A stretch of 64,000 nt of DNA from Mytilinidion resinicola (lineage: Eukaryota > Ascomycota > Dothideomycetes > Mytilinidiales > Mytilinidiaceae), in NCBI RefSeq assembly GCF_010093595.1, contig NW_022985454.1:285118-349117 (forward strand), in the 5' to 3' direction. Under the pieces are notes generated by a model. The model did not search any database. It saw only the letters and a list, made by a program, of their open reading frames with translations, and had not been told where the DNA came from. This document shows, piece by piece, positions 1 to 9,795 of the stretch (position 1 is its first letter; each line of letters opens with the position of its first letter). The position numbers and the translations under genes are program-made.

Positions 1-2
1 AA

Positions 3-1013
3 GGCCCTCTCGACGCGTATATATATATGAAGCTCGAGGAATACAATATCAAAGCAGCATCTCGGCGCAAGGATACAAAGAAGGAGAAACCGCGGTGCTT
101 TATCAAGGAGCGAGGGCTAAACGCAGGTAATTAGGCAACAATTACAGAGTATAAGCAGCTGCTTAAGCCGTTTAAGGATGCAACAACGTGGCTACAGGGC
201 AGAGGTTCAGCTGGTAGCCACGGAGCTATTTGGGAAGTTCTCATCACATTCGAATGGCTACTCTCGGCCCTTAAGGAGCAGAAGGAGAGGCTTAAGGCTA
301 TTAACTACGAGGATCCAGATGCACCTAAAGATCACTTAGTTATTAACGTCAACGCTGCCTATAAGAAGCTCGCGGATTACTACGGGAAGACAGAAGACAC
401 CCCCATCTATTTTGCAGCTATAATACTTCATCCAGCATACAAACACGCGCTTAAGGGGCTATGGAAGGTGCCGAAGGATCACAATACAAAGCGCGATAGG
501 CCACATCCGTACAAGAACTGGCTTTCAAATGGCTATAGCTCCTTCCGGCTGCTGTGGCAGGCACATAAGGATAAGGTGGCTGCAAAGGCTGCTGGCGCAG
601 CATCTCCTACCTCGTCTCCTGATGTGAGGCCTGCAAAACGCCGTCGAACAAGCCCTACAAACGACCGAGCAGACTTCCTTAGGAACTCTATGGAGGAGGG
701 CAAGCAGGAGATGGAGGAAACTGTTGACAACAAGTACGAGAGGTGGAAGCGCGAGCCAACTCTGAAACAGGACAACCCACTAGCGAAGGACCCTATTCAG
801 TACTGGGTTATCACAAGAGATCGCTATCCTATTCTAGGCCAGCTAGCCCTTGATATCTACTCCATCCCAGCCTCCTCAGCTGATTGTGAGAGAATTTTCA
901 GCGAACTTGGCGATCTCCTGGGCGTACGACGCCTTAATATGAAGCCTGAGTTACTTAGTGCTCTGCAATCTATACGCTCCTGGCGTCGAATTGGCATCAA
1001 ACCTCCTAAGTAG
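3..1013 (+). pseudogene. hAT transposase, 3' part, with an in-frame stop
   Basis: One frame runs from the left edge to the TAG/TAA region at 1011-1013, broken only by TAG at 132-134. The C-terminal 70 residues match the hAT dimerisation domain (PF05699), with the hallmark SSADCERIFSELGDL patch at about 870-915. Upstream of it lies the usual Lys-rich linker region. hAT enzymes excise and insert DNA by cut-and-paste. The stop sits where relatives usually have Trp (context N-stop-ATITEYKQ), so TGG to TAG is the likely change. The 5' part, including any zinc-finger BED domain and most of the RNase H-like core, lies outside the window. Seen: frame and stop. Known: family domain. Inferred: inactivation, possibly by RIP. 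Confidence 0.85.
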
Positions 1014-1200
1014 TAATCAACTTATCAATCAATCTATCAATCAAACCAATCAATTCAACTTGGGGGTCAAAAAGTATCAATCTCATCAACTCAACTTGAG
1101 CATCTCAGAAATTAATCAAATCAAATCAAATCAATCACAGCCTGTTCAACGAAGCAATCAATCAACTTGGAGACGTCAAAGTTGATTGATTGATTGATCC
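1014..1200. repeat. CAAT/ATCA-rich repeat with a perfect hairpin
   Basis: Directly after the transposase stop the DNA is dominated by CAATCAAT-type tetranucleotide tracts. A perfect 14-bp inverted pair (1155-1168 and 1179-1192, arms CAATCAATCAACTT and its complement) has a 10-nt loop. This may be the subterminal region of the hAT element; no terminal repeat or 8-bp target duplication could be confirmed. 1201-1578 holds no gene that I can see. Confidence 0.7.
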
Positions 1201-1578
1201 CCACTCTGGTCATGATCGCCGACCGACCAGTGAAAAGAATCCATGCTCCGTAATTCCCCACACCATCTAGGTAGCCCAGTTTTACGTCTCTTCGAAGGGT
1301 CAGTGTTATGCATTTACCCCCTGGCGTGAACGGCGACTGTCCAAGTCTGGCCTTTGAGGCTCATGCGCCGTTGGTTCAAACGGCCTCGGGAATGATGGCC
1401 AGGATCAGGCCTTGTCGACACGGGCCAAGGGGCTTTAAGTAATAACTGGCACTTCCACTCTCATTGCATTGCCGAAACCGTTCTGTAAGTGCTGCTTTCT
1501 ACATTCTTTCCCCGCGATTTGGTATCTCAACTCTATTCGATCGCGTCTGTGGATTTCTCTCGGCTAAAATCAACGAGG

Positions 1579-2878
1579 ATGGCAGACTCACACTCCTCCA
1601 TGGAGTTGGGGGTAACTCTATCTCTGTTCATTATGGCATGGATCGCGCTAGTTCTGCGAGTGCGGGTGGGGGTCAAGATTCTGAGCACATTTGGCATAGA
1701 CGACATGCTAATGACCGCTGCGATGGTATGTACACATTACCACAAAGTGTAAAAGAGTACTGGACCTGATTCTGTGAAACCAGGCAGTTTTCACGGTTTA
1801 TGTGGTTGTGATCCTAATCGGCATTGCGCATCAAATGGATCGCCATTACCTGGACATTGACCCAAAAAACTTCCCAGTCGCATTGAAGGTTTATTGCACT
1901 CTCTCACTTTCAAACACTTCGTCTCTAAGTGATTGTCATGCAGATGGAGTTTCTCTCTGGCATCTTCTACGCCACCGCAACACCGTGTTTGAAGGCATCT
2001 ATCGGAACGCTGCTTCTGCGATTCGTGCGCAGAAAGCTCTATATCTACATCATATATGTCGGAATAGTCGTCTCTATCGCGGGAAATCTGTGGACCTTTC
2101 TCGAACTAATCTTCTTCTGCACACCACCCCAACATTTCTGGAATCCAGTGGTCGCCGGAAGCTGTAAAGCACCCAGCGAATTAGCCAGAGCCACCTTGGG
2201 ACAGAATTCTATCAATTTCATTACAGATTTAGTTTTCGGGGTTCTCCCTGCTTTCGTGGTGTCGGAACTGCAAATGAACCGCAATACCAAAGTATCCTTG
2301 GCAGGCATTCTTCTGGTCGGCAACTGGTACGATTACATCCGTCTGCCTTTTAGCTCATCTCAATGCTAATGGCCGACCAGTGTTATGGTAGCGACCGCTG
2401 TCAGATTCAAGTTCGTCACATCTCTCCCCATCGACAGCCCAGATTTCCTATGTAAGTTCCTCTTCTCTTCTACACAATCAACCAATTAACAATCCTAGAC
2501 AAAATCGTGGATGCGCGAGTTCTTTCTACTGTCGAAATCGGCATCGGCTGCGCTATGGGATCAATGGTCACGCTGAAACCGCTGTTCAAAGCCATCCTCC
2601 ATCTCGGCTCCTCGTACAAATACGGCTCCGCCTCAAACAGAAAGCGCTCCGATTACGCAAACCAACTGCATAGTCTGGACAATCTCGACAACCAGTCACG
2701 CGCGAACGATGGTGTCCTCACCCTGTATCCTCTGCACACCACCCACGTGATGGCCGGTAAAGAACCACACAATCGGAGTAGCGAGTGGGAACGAAACGGC
2801 GACGACAAAAGCGTCGAGGCAAGAGGAGGTGGCATTCAGCAGGATGTGACGTACACGATTACTCATGATAAGCCATAA
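1579..2878 (+). CDS. fungal rhodopsin-like integral membrane protein
   Basis: Five exons: 1579-1725, 1784-1888, 1944-2326, 2381-2451, 2499-2878, giving 361 residues in frame throughout. Introns are 47-58 nt with good GT..AG ends and a CTAAT branch site in the third. The protein has the hydrophobic layout of the fungal rhodopsin-like family (PF20684): N-terminal helix, a positive loop followed by FGIDDMLM, a helix with IYIIYVGIVVS, the FFCTPPQHFWNP loop with its Cys, and a final helix before a polar tail of about 90 residues. About seven helices are expected. Substrate or signal is unknown; the family sits in membranes and is large in plant-associated ascomycetes. The start at 1579 was chosen because the protein then begins just before the first helix; an in-frame ATG at 1489 is possible. 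Confidence 0.8.
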
Positions 2879-4222
2879 GAATAGGCTATTGCTTAGGAAT
2901 AGGTTACTCATTTTAAAGTTGGGATTTCGCAGGCGGTGTATTAGGAAAAGCATGGCGTTTAAGGGAAGTTGATACCACTACTCCTAGACGGAGAATCTTT
3001 AAATATTGATATCTACATTCCGCGTTTCACAACCCAGCTTCTTGCTCACAGTTGCTAGGATTGCTGTGATTAAAGGAAGCGCAGGAATATCCACACTCAC
3101 TTAGCTAGACACACGTACAATTATCTTAACACATATCTTTGGTATCCTCGACTCCGGGAACATTGCCCCGCCTCCAATATGGATCTCGAGAGATTAGGGT
3201 GTTGGTCTGAGTTCTGGTCTTCATTTGTGGCTGCTGGTAGGTGCTCTAGGGCTGAGCTGAATTTGGCTATTTGCCGACCTTCGCCATCCGGAATTCAGGG
3301 TTAAAATTCCGATTGGCCCCAGCCCCAGCCTCGTACCTGATGTGGGGTCTGATTGCAGAGTCGCTCACGGGGCCGTTGGGCTCCAATAGTTAACCTGAAA
3401 ATTGCATACGGCTGGGGTTGAGGTGGTCGACTTCTTGGCGGATGATCGACTCTGTGCTGGTCATGCTGACTGGACGGTCCTGAATCAGATGGATGTCAGA
3501 AATTGGTCACGATAAATGGAAGGGCTTTCGGTGGTGGGCATGGTTTATGACGGCATCTGCGGCATGGGCGAATGGGGCCACTTGAGATTTTCTTGATCCA
3601 AGACACATGTGAGCTTCCTTTCCTGAGCCCTTCTCATTCTAGCCTAGGATACTGATATATTTCACATACAGCCAGGGAAAAGCCCAAATGACTACTCATG
3701 TTTACTCCTCATTGAAAGAAGCTTGTGAAAGTGCCGCCAATCCGATGCTTCATCGAGCATACAATAGATTGCCTTCAAAATTATTCCTACACCATCGCCC
3801 AAGACGCGGTACCAAGAACGAAGACCCGAGGCACACTATCACAAGCACGAACATGCTCAGTTCAACTTTGTGCACTCATCAATCTTCACGACCCACCTAT
3901 CTTTCGTATGGTCCGCCTCGCTCTGCGTCTACAGCCTCATACATTGATACGTCGAGGTAGTAAAACAGTCATGTAATTTAGTATAAAACTCAATGAGATA
4001 GCGAGTCAGTAAGCCTCCAATATAACACTGATGTTCGGCTTGCGAATAGACACGACACACCATAGAAGGAACGTTGCATTGCTGGAATAGAAGCTAGGGG
4101 ATGTTCCTCAATACACTCGGTAACCGGTCTTACAAGAGGATCACATTCGAGGCGAAGCACCCTCAGCCTGCAACTACCAATCATCCGTAAACACCAAAAT
4201 ATGGGAAGTTGGTCCATCCAAA
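2879..4222. other. intergenic, no gene seen
   Basis: About 1.3 kb between the convergent ends of the rhodopsin-like gene and the SDR. Short open frames on both strands have no recognisable motif or splice context. Confidence 0.6.
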
Positions 4223-5296
4223 TCAAAGCCATTGTTTGTTCCCGAAGTGCGAGAGGTAAGTGCCGCCGTCTCCATTTTCGATGCTAGCCTTTTCCCAAAC
4301 CGACCTCACATCTTGAACAGAGGCTTCTGGGGTGGCCGGGCCCTTAAAATGAGGTGCATAGTGAGCAAACTTCTCCATCGTCTTCCCCGCGCCCTGCATC
4401 TGCTCCGGAGTCACTGTGAAAAGAAATGTCAGCTAGCTGGTCCGATATTGAAAATAAATAGGGTAGATCATACTGTTATTATAGTGGCCCACCTCCACCA
4501 TTCCCGGACAAATGCTCAGGAAAAGGACGCCGTCCTTCTTGTATTGAGCACTAAACTTGGCCGATACCATGTTTATCCCCGCCTTGCTGATGGAGTATAG
4601 AGAGCCGGCCTCCAGGTCGAAGTTGTTTGTAAAGTCCAGGTCCGCCATGCCACTGGATATGGCTATAACCTTCTTGGTCTTGCCTTTGAGGATAAGAGGC
4701 ATGAATAAGTTGTAGAGGTGAACGTTCCCAACAACGTTGACGTTGAAGAGCTCCTTCAGGGTCTCTTCAAGCTCCTTGGGCTTGTTGCCCCTGTGCATTT
4801 TGCTATATCAGCCTGAGTCTTTGTTCGATGTGTGGAGGAGAAGCATACAAAACTCCAATAGCGTCGTAGCCATCGAATTGCGAAACGTAACCTGCGTTGG
4901 CAATGAGGTAGTCGATGCTCCCGCCGGTAATCTCGGCGGTGTCCGCGGCAGCTTTCTATCAAGGTCTATCAGTACTTTAACCTATTTGACAGTAGTTGAA
5001 CACCCCGTGGGGTTGGCCTCTAACCTTCAGAGCGTCGTAGTTGGTCACGTCGGCTTCCAAGATGTGTATGTTGGACCGCCCTTTCAGGTCCGAGTCTTCC
5101 GACACTTTCTTGACGGTCGTAGGCTTGTCTCGGACTATTCCAATGACGGTGCTGCTCGGATCTTTGGATAACTGGCGAAGGAACTCGTACTGTTCGAGAC
5201 AATTGACCATCAGACTGGGTTCGTCATGTACTAGATGATTGTGATTGAACTTACACCAATTCCCTTGGATACTCCGGTGATGACGTAGGTAGCCAT
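4223..5296 (-). CDS. short-chain dehydrogenase/reductase (intact)
   Basis: Five exons on the minus strand: 5255-5296, 5025-5189, 4849-4955, 4474-4790, 4223-4413, total 273 residues. The N-terminus carries the Rossmann cofactor motif TGVSKGIG (residues 7-14), the NAG motif lies near 89-91, and the catalytic pair is YSISK (Tyr about 170, Lys about 174) with a Ser-Ser about 25 residues before. This is the classical SDR fold, an NAD(P)-dependent oxidoreductase; length is normal. Substrate cannot be read from sequence. It is close to the NmrA-free NAD(P)-binding SDRs common in secondary-metabolism and detoxification loci. Its neighbours (a membrane protein and a broken regulator) suggest an accessory locus, but no biosynthetic core enzyme is present. 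Confidence 0.88.
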
Positions 5297-5853
5297 TTTA
5301 AAGGAATCGTAGAGCGAATATGTGCTAGGAGTGTGAATTGGTTCTACTTTGGAATCACAGGAAGATGCTATAGACAGGACGACAAGCTTAAAAGGCAATT
5401 GCCTTATATTAACTATTTTGGCGTGCCAGTCTAGCGTCTTCCCCGGCTGAGCTCTGATGTGCTTGGTAAGTACGTACTTACCTAATAGTTGCCCAAAATC
5501 TGATATGGAGTTACGCCTGCATGAACTGATTCAAGGACCCCTTGCATGTTACACGTTGCCGATATTCTTGACTTGTAGTTGCCGAATTTCTATTCTCACG
5601 TTGCACTTGCATACGCTACAGGTAATCCCTGTAGTTGCCCAAACTCTGCTTTCTCGTCTTACCTGCAGCTGGCTATTCCTTTTTAGGCTCCTTTAGCGAG
5701 ACCCCGACCGAACGCGTCTCAGCTTGTGGCAACTACCAGTGCCTGAGCAATTTAGATTCTGAGTCAACGGAGCGAGGCGGAGATAGGGCTAGGAATCTCG
5801 GAGGTGATTTTAAACCATTTTGTCCACATTTTCCACTCTATGCACTACTACGA
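5297..5853. other. intergenic, promoter side of the SDR
   Basis: Holds the upstream region of the minus-strand SDR and the 3' flank of the regulator relic. No gene seen. Confidence 0.5.
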
Positions 5854-7499
5854 CTAGACAAAGGTAGGTACAATTGAGCAGCAGCTGATTACATAGCTTA
5901 ATTTGTCCCAGTAATTAATATCCCGATCAGCAAGATCATCTTGGGCCCAAATCGCCTGCATCAATATCTTAACATAATTGAACGACCGGGAGGAAACATT
6001 CTTTTCAGTCCTGGAGATGAGATCGAGGACCACTGCCCGTTGATCGTCCCTCCGAGCCTCGCAACCCAAGATGAAGACAGGAAACTGCCGGTCACAAGAA
6101 CCCAACTGGGAAAATATAGTAAAGGCCTTATCAATCTGCTGCTGTGTCCTAGTTGCTTGTTTGAGCGAATTCTCGGACGCGCGATTGAGGTAAACTAGCA
6201 TAGCCAGCTGATACAGCTCCATAATCAATGGCGTATCTGCATTATTGTCGACCGTGGCCGCCAGTGGAAGGCTTCTAATCCTCCAGTCGAGTATTTTCAA
6301 GTAGCTTCTGTAGTCATTCAAATCTTCAGCAGGCTTTGTAGCTGGCGGCCTTGCAGATACTGCATCGCAGACTTCCGACAGCAGCTCTATAGTAGCCAAG
6401 GCGGGCGGTGCCGCATGGGAGGCCTAATAATATGTCAGAAAGCATTCCCTGCCAGCCAGTCCTGTATACTAACCTCTGCACGGATACTTGGAGTCGATGT
6501 AACTACCGTGCCTTCTCTGTGCCAGTGCCGTAAAGTGAAGCGTGCTAATACATCGTGATAGTAAACCCAGTCCAACAAGGCCGCCAAATCACTATCCTCG
6601 CGGATTTTGTCGAGGCCGGCAGACTTGATCATGCATTTGACACCACAAAGATACCACGTCCATTGGCTTGAGGTGCAAGATGACTGGTGAATCTAATGGA
6701 CTAGATCAGCACGTAATAGAACCACAGCCGGGGTTGGTATTAACCTCGAAAGAACACAACAGCATCCCCGCAGCAACATGCTGGATTGCTTCCGTAATGC
6801 CAGGACGACTCCCTGATGCAGCTGCCATAGCTTTGATGGCAGAGATCTTCAGCTCCGCCGCCTGCGAGTGAACATCATGGCGATGCAGCGAAGAAAAGGC
6901 GAGCAGCGAATGGAGCACTGCTGTAGCAGAGGTCGTATTACTGGCCAGAGCAATCCGGATGAGTACCTTGCCCAAATCCGTAGGGTCATGGCCAAAAGTA
7001 GCAAGAGATTGCGAAGCGACACTTTGGACTAGGTTTGTCAGTCATAGAACCTGTGATCCTGTGCTAGAGAGGCTGAAAAGGGCGATCTGAACCCACAGTA
7101 CTGAAGCAAGTCTTTGTCTTCAACCTCCACTTTTGACGGATTCCATGCCATGGGTATGTGTAGGTGTGGCCGAGCGGATCCTAGAACGTCTTAGAGGCGC
7201 CATAGTCTGTTTCTTCTTAAGGGCGGCTCACCACTTGGTACCGAACTTGCGAACTGATAGTGCATCTCAACATCCCCATGTGACACGTGAACCATGCCTA
7301 CTTCAGAGGAATAGCGGGTCCCTCTCCCATGCGACGGTGCAAACGACTGTGGCTTCCCAACAATAGCGCGTCTACCATCGCTGGCCTTTGGCCACGATAG
7401 TCGAAGCCCGGGACCCTTGGAGTTTCGCTTTAGTGGAACGCGCTCCATGCACGCCGCTGGAGTGATGCTATCAAGGCGATCTTGAAGCTCTGAATTCAA
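5854..7499 (-). pseudogene. Fungal_trans_2 transcription regulator, broken N-terminus
   Basis: Downstream exons splice cleanly (7097 and upstream; 6745-7028; 6474-6683; 5854-6423) and give a full regulatory domain of the Fungal_trans_2 type (PF11951), including NPSKVEVEDKDLLQYF, SSCTSSQWTWYLCGVK, a FILGCEARRDDQR patch and the family-typical ending SIVPTFV. The N-terminus is damaged. The stretch just before GPGLRLSWP, where Zn2Cys6 relatives keep CxxC...C, reads C-M-E-R...N-S, so only one expected Cys remains. A TAA at 7191-7193 interrupts the frame between the SWP region and NPSKVEVED, and no ATG precedes the cluster region in frame (stop five codons upstream). Such proteins normally bind DNA via Zn2Cys6. 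Either this is a pseudogene, or translation starts at the ATG near 7155 giving a regulator without a DNA-binding domain. Confidence 0.72.
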
Positions 7500-8283
7500 G
7501 ATTGCTAGCGGTTAGATTTCTCCCTTGCCTTATTTCAGGGGTTTGTCCCACCTCTGCACGTCTCACAGTTTAGATCCACAGTTGCCATTCCCTTGCAATT
7601 AAACTTGCTGAGTCAATGTGGAGGTTGTTTTGCTTTTTTTCACTAGGAGATAGTCGAGAAAGCCGGCGAGAGAGTGCTGGGTGGAGCGAATTCTTTGGAG
7701 CTACTTGAGGATTGTAGACGCTCGGGCAGTTGCCCATTTTACGAATGCCGGATTACACTGCATTATGGAGAACTTGCAAGCTAGATCTAGGCTGGGTTAT
7801 ACTGTATGAGTATTAGCAGTGTAATCCTGTGGCCATTAAGAGATAACGCTCAATGTTAATCCCCGGGCAATCGCTAAAAGCCGAAGACATTACTAATTGT
7901 CAACAATAAAGGATTTCGCAAGTGCCAAGGGCATCTGCCTATTGACTGATTGGAAAAAGGCATCATTGATTGACCGAATGCACCACAGTGTTTCAGTTAG
8001 TTTTGGGCCGCATTTTGATAGCGGCTCCAGATTTGATTGGCCATGTCTGGTCACGTGACTCATCATTCACTGCAAATTATGTGGCAAGGATCGGCATCCC
8101 TAGGTGCTTTATAACATATGTGACATAAATAAACAAGGGAAGGGCCTAAGTAAAGCTGAATGGCGTATAAAGCTAACATCTAAAGGATTTCCACTGCCTT
8201 AAATACCATAGTCTAGGAGGACTCTCGATTCCCCCTTCGCCACCCACTATCCGACACTCTCAAGGGTCAAAGTCGCATTCAGC
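7500..8283. promoter_or_regulatory. intergenic with CACGTGACTCAT element
   Basis: No gene seen. At about 8050-8066 a CACGTG E-box overlaps TGACTCAT, the classic Gcn4/AP-1 half pair, about 220 bp upstream of the SDR relic start; a GATTGG (CCAAT complement) lies just before. Relevance is inference. Confidence 0.35.
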
Positions 8284-9370
8284 ATGGCTACGGCGTTCGA
8301 TATCTCGCCTGAGCAAAGAGCAACCCAACTCCACTACTTCTACGCCAACTTTTCGTCACTCTCCCGCTCGTGTCACACCGCGATGTGGATTTAAGCGGGA
8401 AGACAGCCATAATCACAGGATCCAGCGGCGGGCTAGGACTAGAAACAGCACGCCAGCTTCTAGACCTGGGATGCAAAGTAATCCTGGCCTTACGCGATGA
8501 AGGGGAAGGCGAAAAGGGTCGAAAGGATCTCGCCAATGGCCGGGATCTTCCATCCGGATCTATTCAGGTTTGGAAGTTAGACCATTCATCCTACGACTCT
8601 ATCGTCACCTTCGCAGAGCGTGCTAAACACCTAGACCACCTCGACATCACTATTCTCAACGCCGGTGTGTTCAAAGGCTCGGAGTCATTCAGCTCGACTG
8701 GCTACGAGGAGGGTGTACAGATAAACTACCTATCCACCATGCTTCTCACAATCCTATTACTACCTATCATCAAAGAGAAGAGGACCGGAAGCCTCCCGGG
8801 CCATATTTGCGTCGTGTCATCCGACATGGCCGCCTGGTCCAAGTTCGAGGAACCCCTCTTCTACCCGCCTTCAAACAGAAAAAGAGCAACTAGACCATGG
8901 GAGACCTCTATGGAACAACAAAGCTGCTCGGGCAGCTGTTCCTGACGGAGCTGTCAAAGTACGTATCTCCATCCGCGGTCACTCTCTCTTGTGCCAACCC
9001 AGGATTCTGCCGCGGCTCAGATCTTGCCCGCGAAACCCATGGCATCGTCCGCTTCATTTACAGGATCCAGTCCTACTTGCTCAGTCAGACATGCGCTGTT
9101 GGCGCTCGCACATTGGTCCACGCGGTTACTACCCTCAGCGAGCAGGCGCATGGGCAGTACATCGAGGAGGCGAAGATCCAGCTGTGAGTACTGCCCATAC
9201 GCTTCAATACAACATCTGAGATGTATTGACGTGAATATTCCAGCATGGCGCCCATCGTACACAGGCCTGAAGGTTTGCATCTTGCGAAGCAGCTTTACGA
9301 TGAAACCCTAGACGAACTTTCGTTTGCTGGCGCCAGAAACATCGTTGCTGAGATAACAAAATCTAGGTAG
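8284..9370 (+). pseudogene. short-chain dehydrogenase relic (WW-oxidoreductase/retinol-DH-like)
   Basis: A good ATG at 8284 opens a reading frame (MATAFDISPEQRATQLHYFY) that must shift near 8345 to join the Rossmann part (SGKTAIITGSSGGLG). A second shift is needed near 8852 (after WSKFEE, into PLLPAFKQKK) and an in-frame TAG lies at 8891-8893. Thereafter YGTTK (the catalytic Tyr-Lys, about 8909-8923), SCANPGFC and a final exon (9185-9244 intron, then MAPIVHRPEG... to TAG 9368-9370) are intact. NAG is present (ILNAGVF). The full gene would encode about 340 residues of the fungal retinol-dehydrogenase-like SDR group. Three separate lesions argue for a pseudogene rather than a reading error. It is not a near-identical copy of the intact SDR at 4.2-5.3 kb. 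Confidence 0.8.
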
Positions 9371-9795
9371 CATACAATATTTCTAGAACTCTGGGTGGAT
9401 CCCAAATTCTGGTATACGCTCTTTGTCAGCCACCTTCAGGATTGTGGACTCAAACGCACGTCTTAGAGTTTATGAATAGCTCTATTCGGCCGCGTAGCAG
9501 CTTCCAGATTGACGCTTCAGTGCAGATGTGTAAGGACGATTTGTTCTTGCGGCGTCGCCACCGCACGACACTAGGTTATTAATTTGGGACTTTGAGTACA
9601 CGGAAATGCCAGTTACTGTAGCAGCTTCTTGAGGTCTGCAGAATTGTAGAAATTGGAGATCGATCAACCGGATACACCCTATTGGAAATTACTAGAGCTA
9701 GCCGAAAAACAAGACGTGAAATTAGAGTGACAGAAGACCTACAATACAAGCAAGCTAACATGTTCAGGAAAGGAAAGAGAAACATGGAAATACAC
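9371..9795. other. intergenic, convergent 3' ends
   Basis: Lies between the ends of the SDR relic and the long coiled-coil gene. No gene seen. Confidence 0.5.

Noticed and set aside
3688..3976. Two overlapping plus-strand frames of 83-90 codons
   Set aside because: No motif, no splice context, low-complexity composition; both cannot be real.
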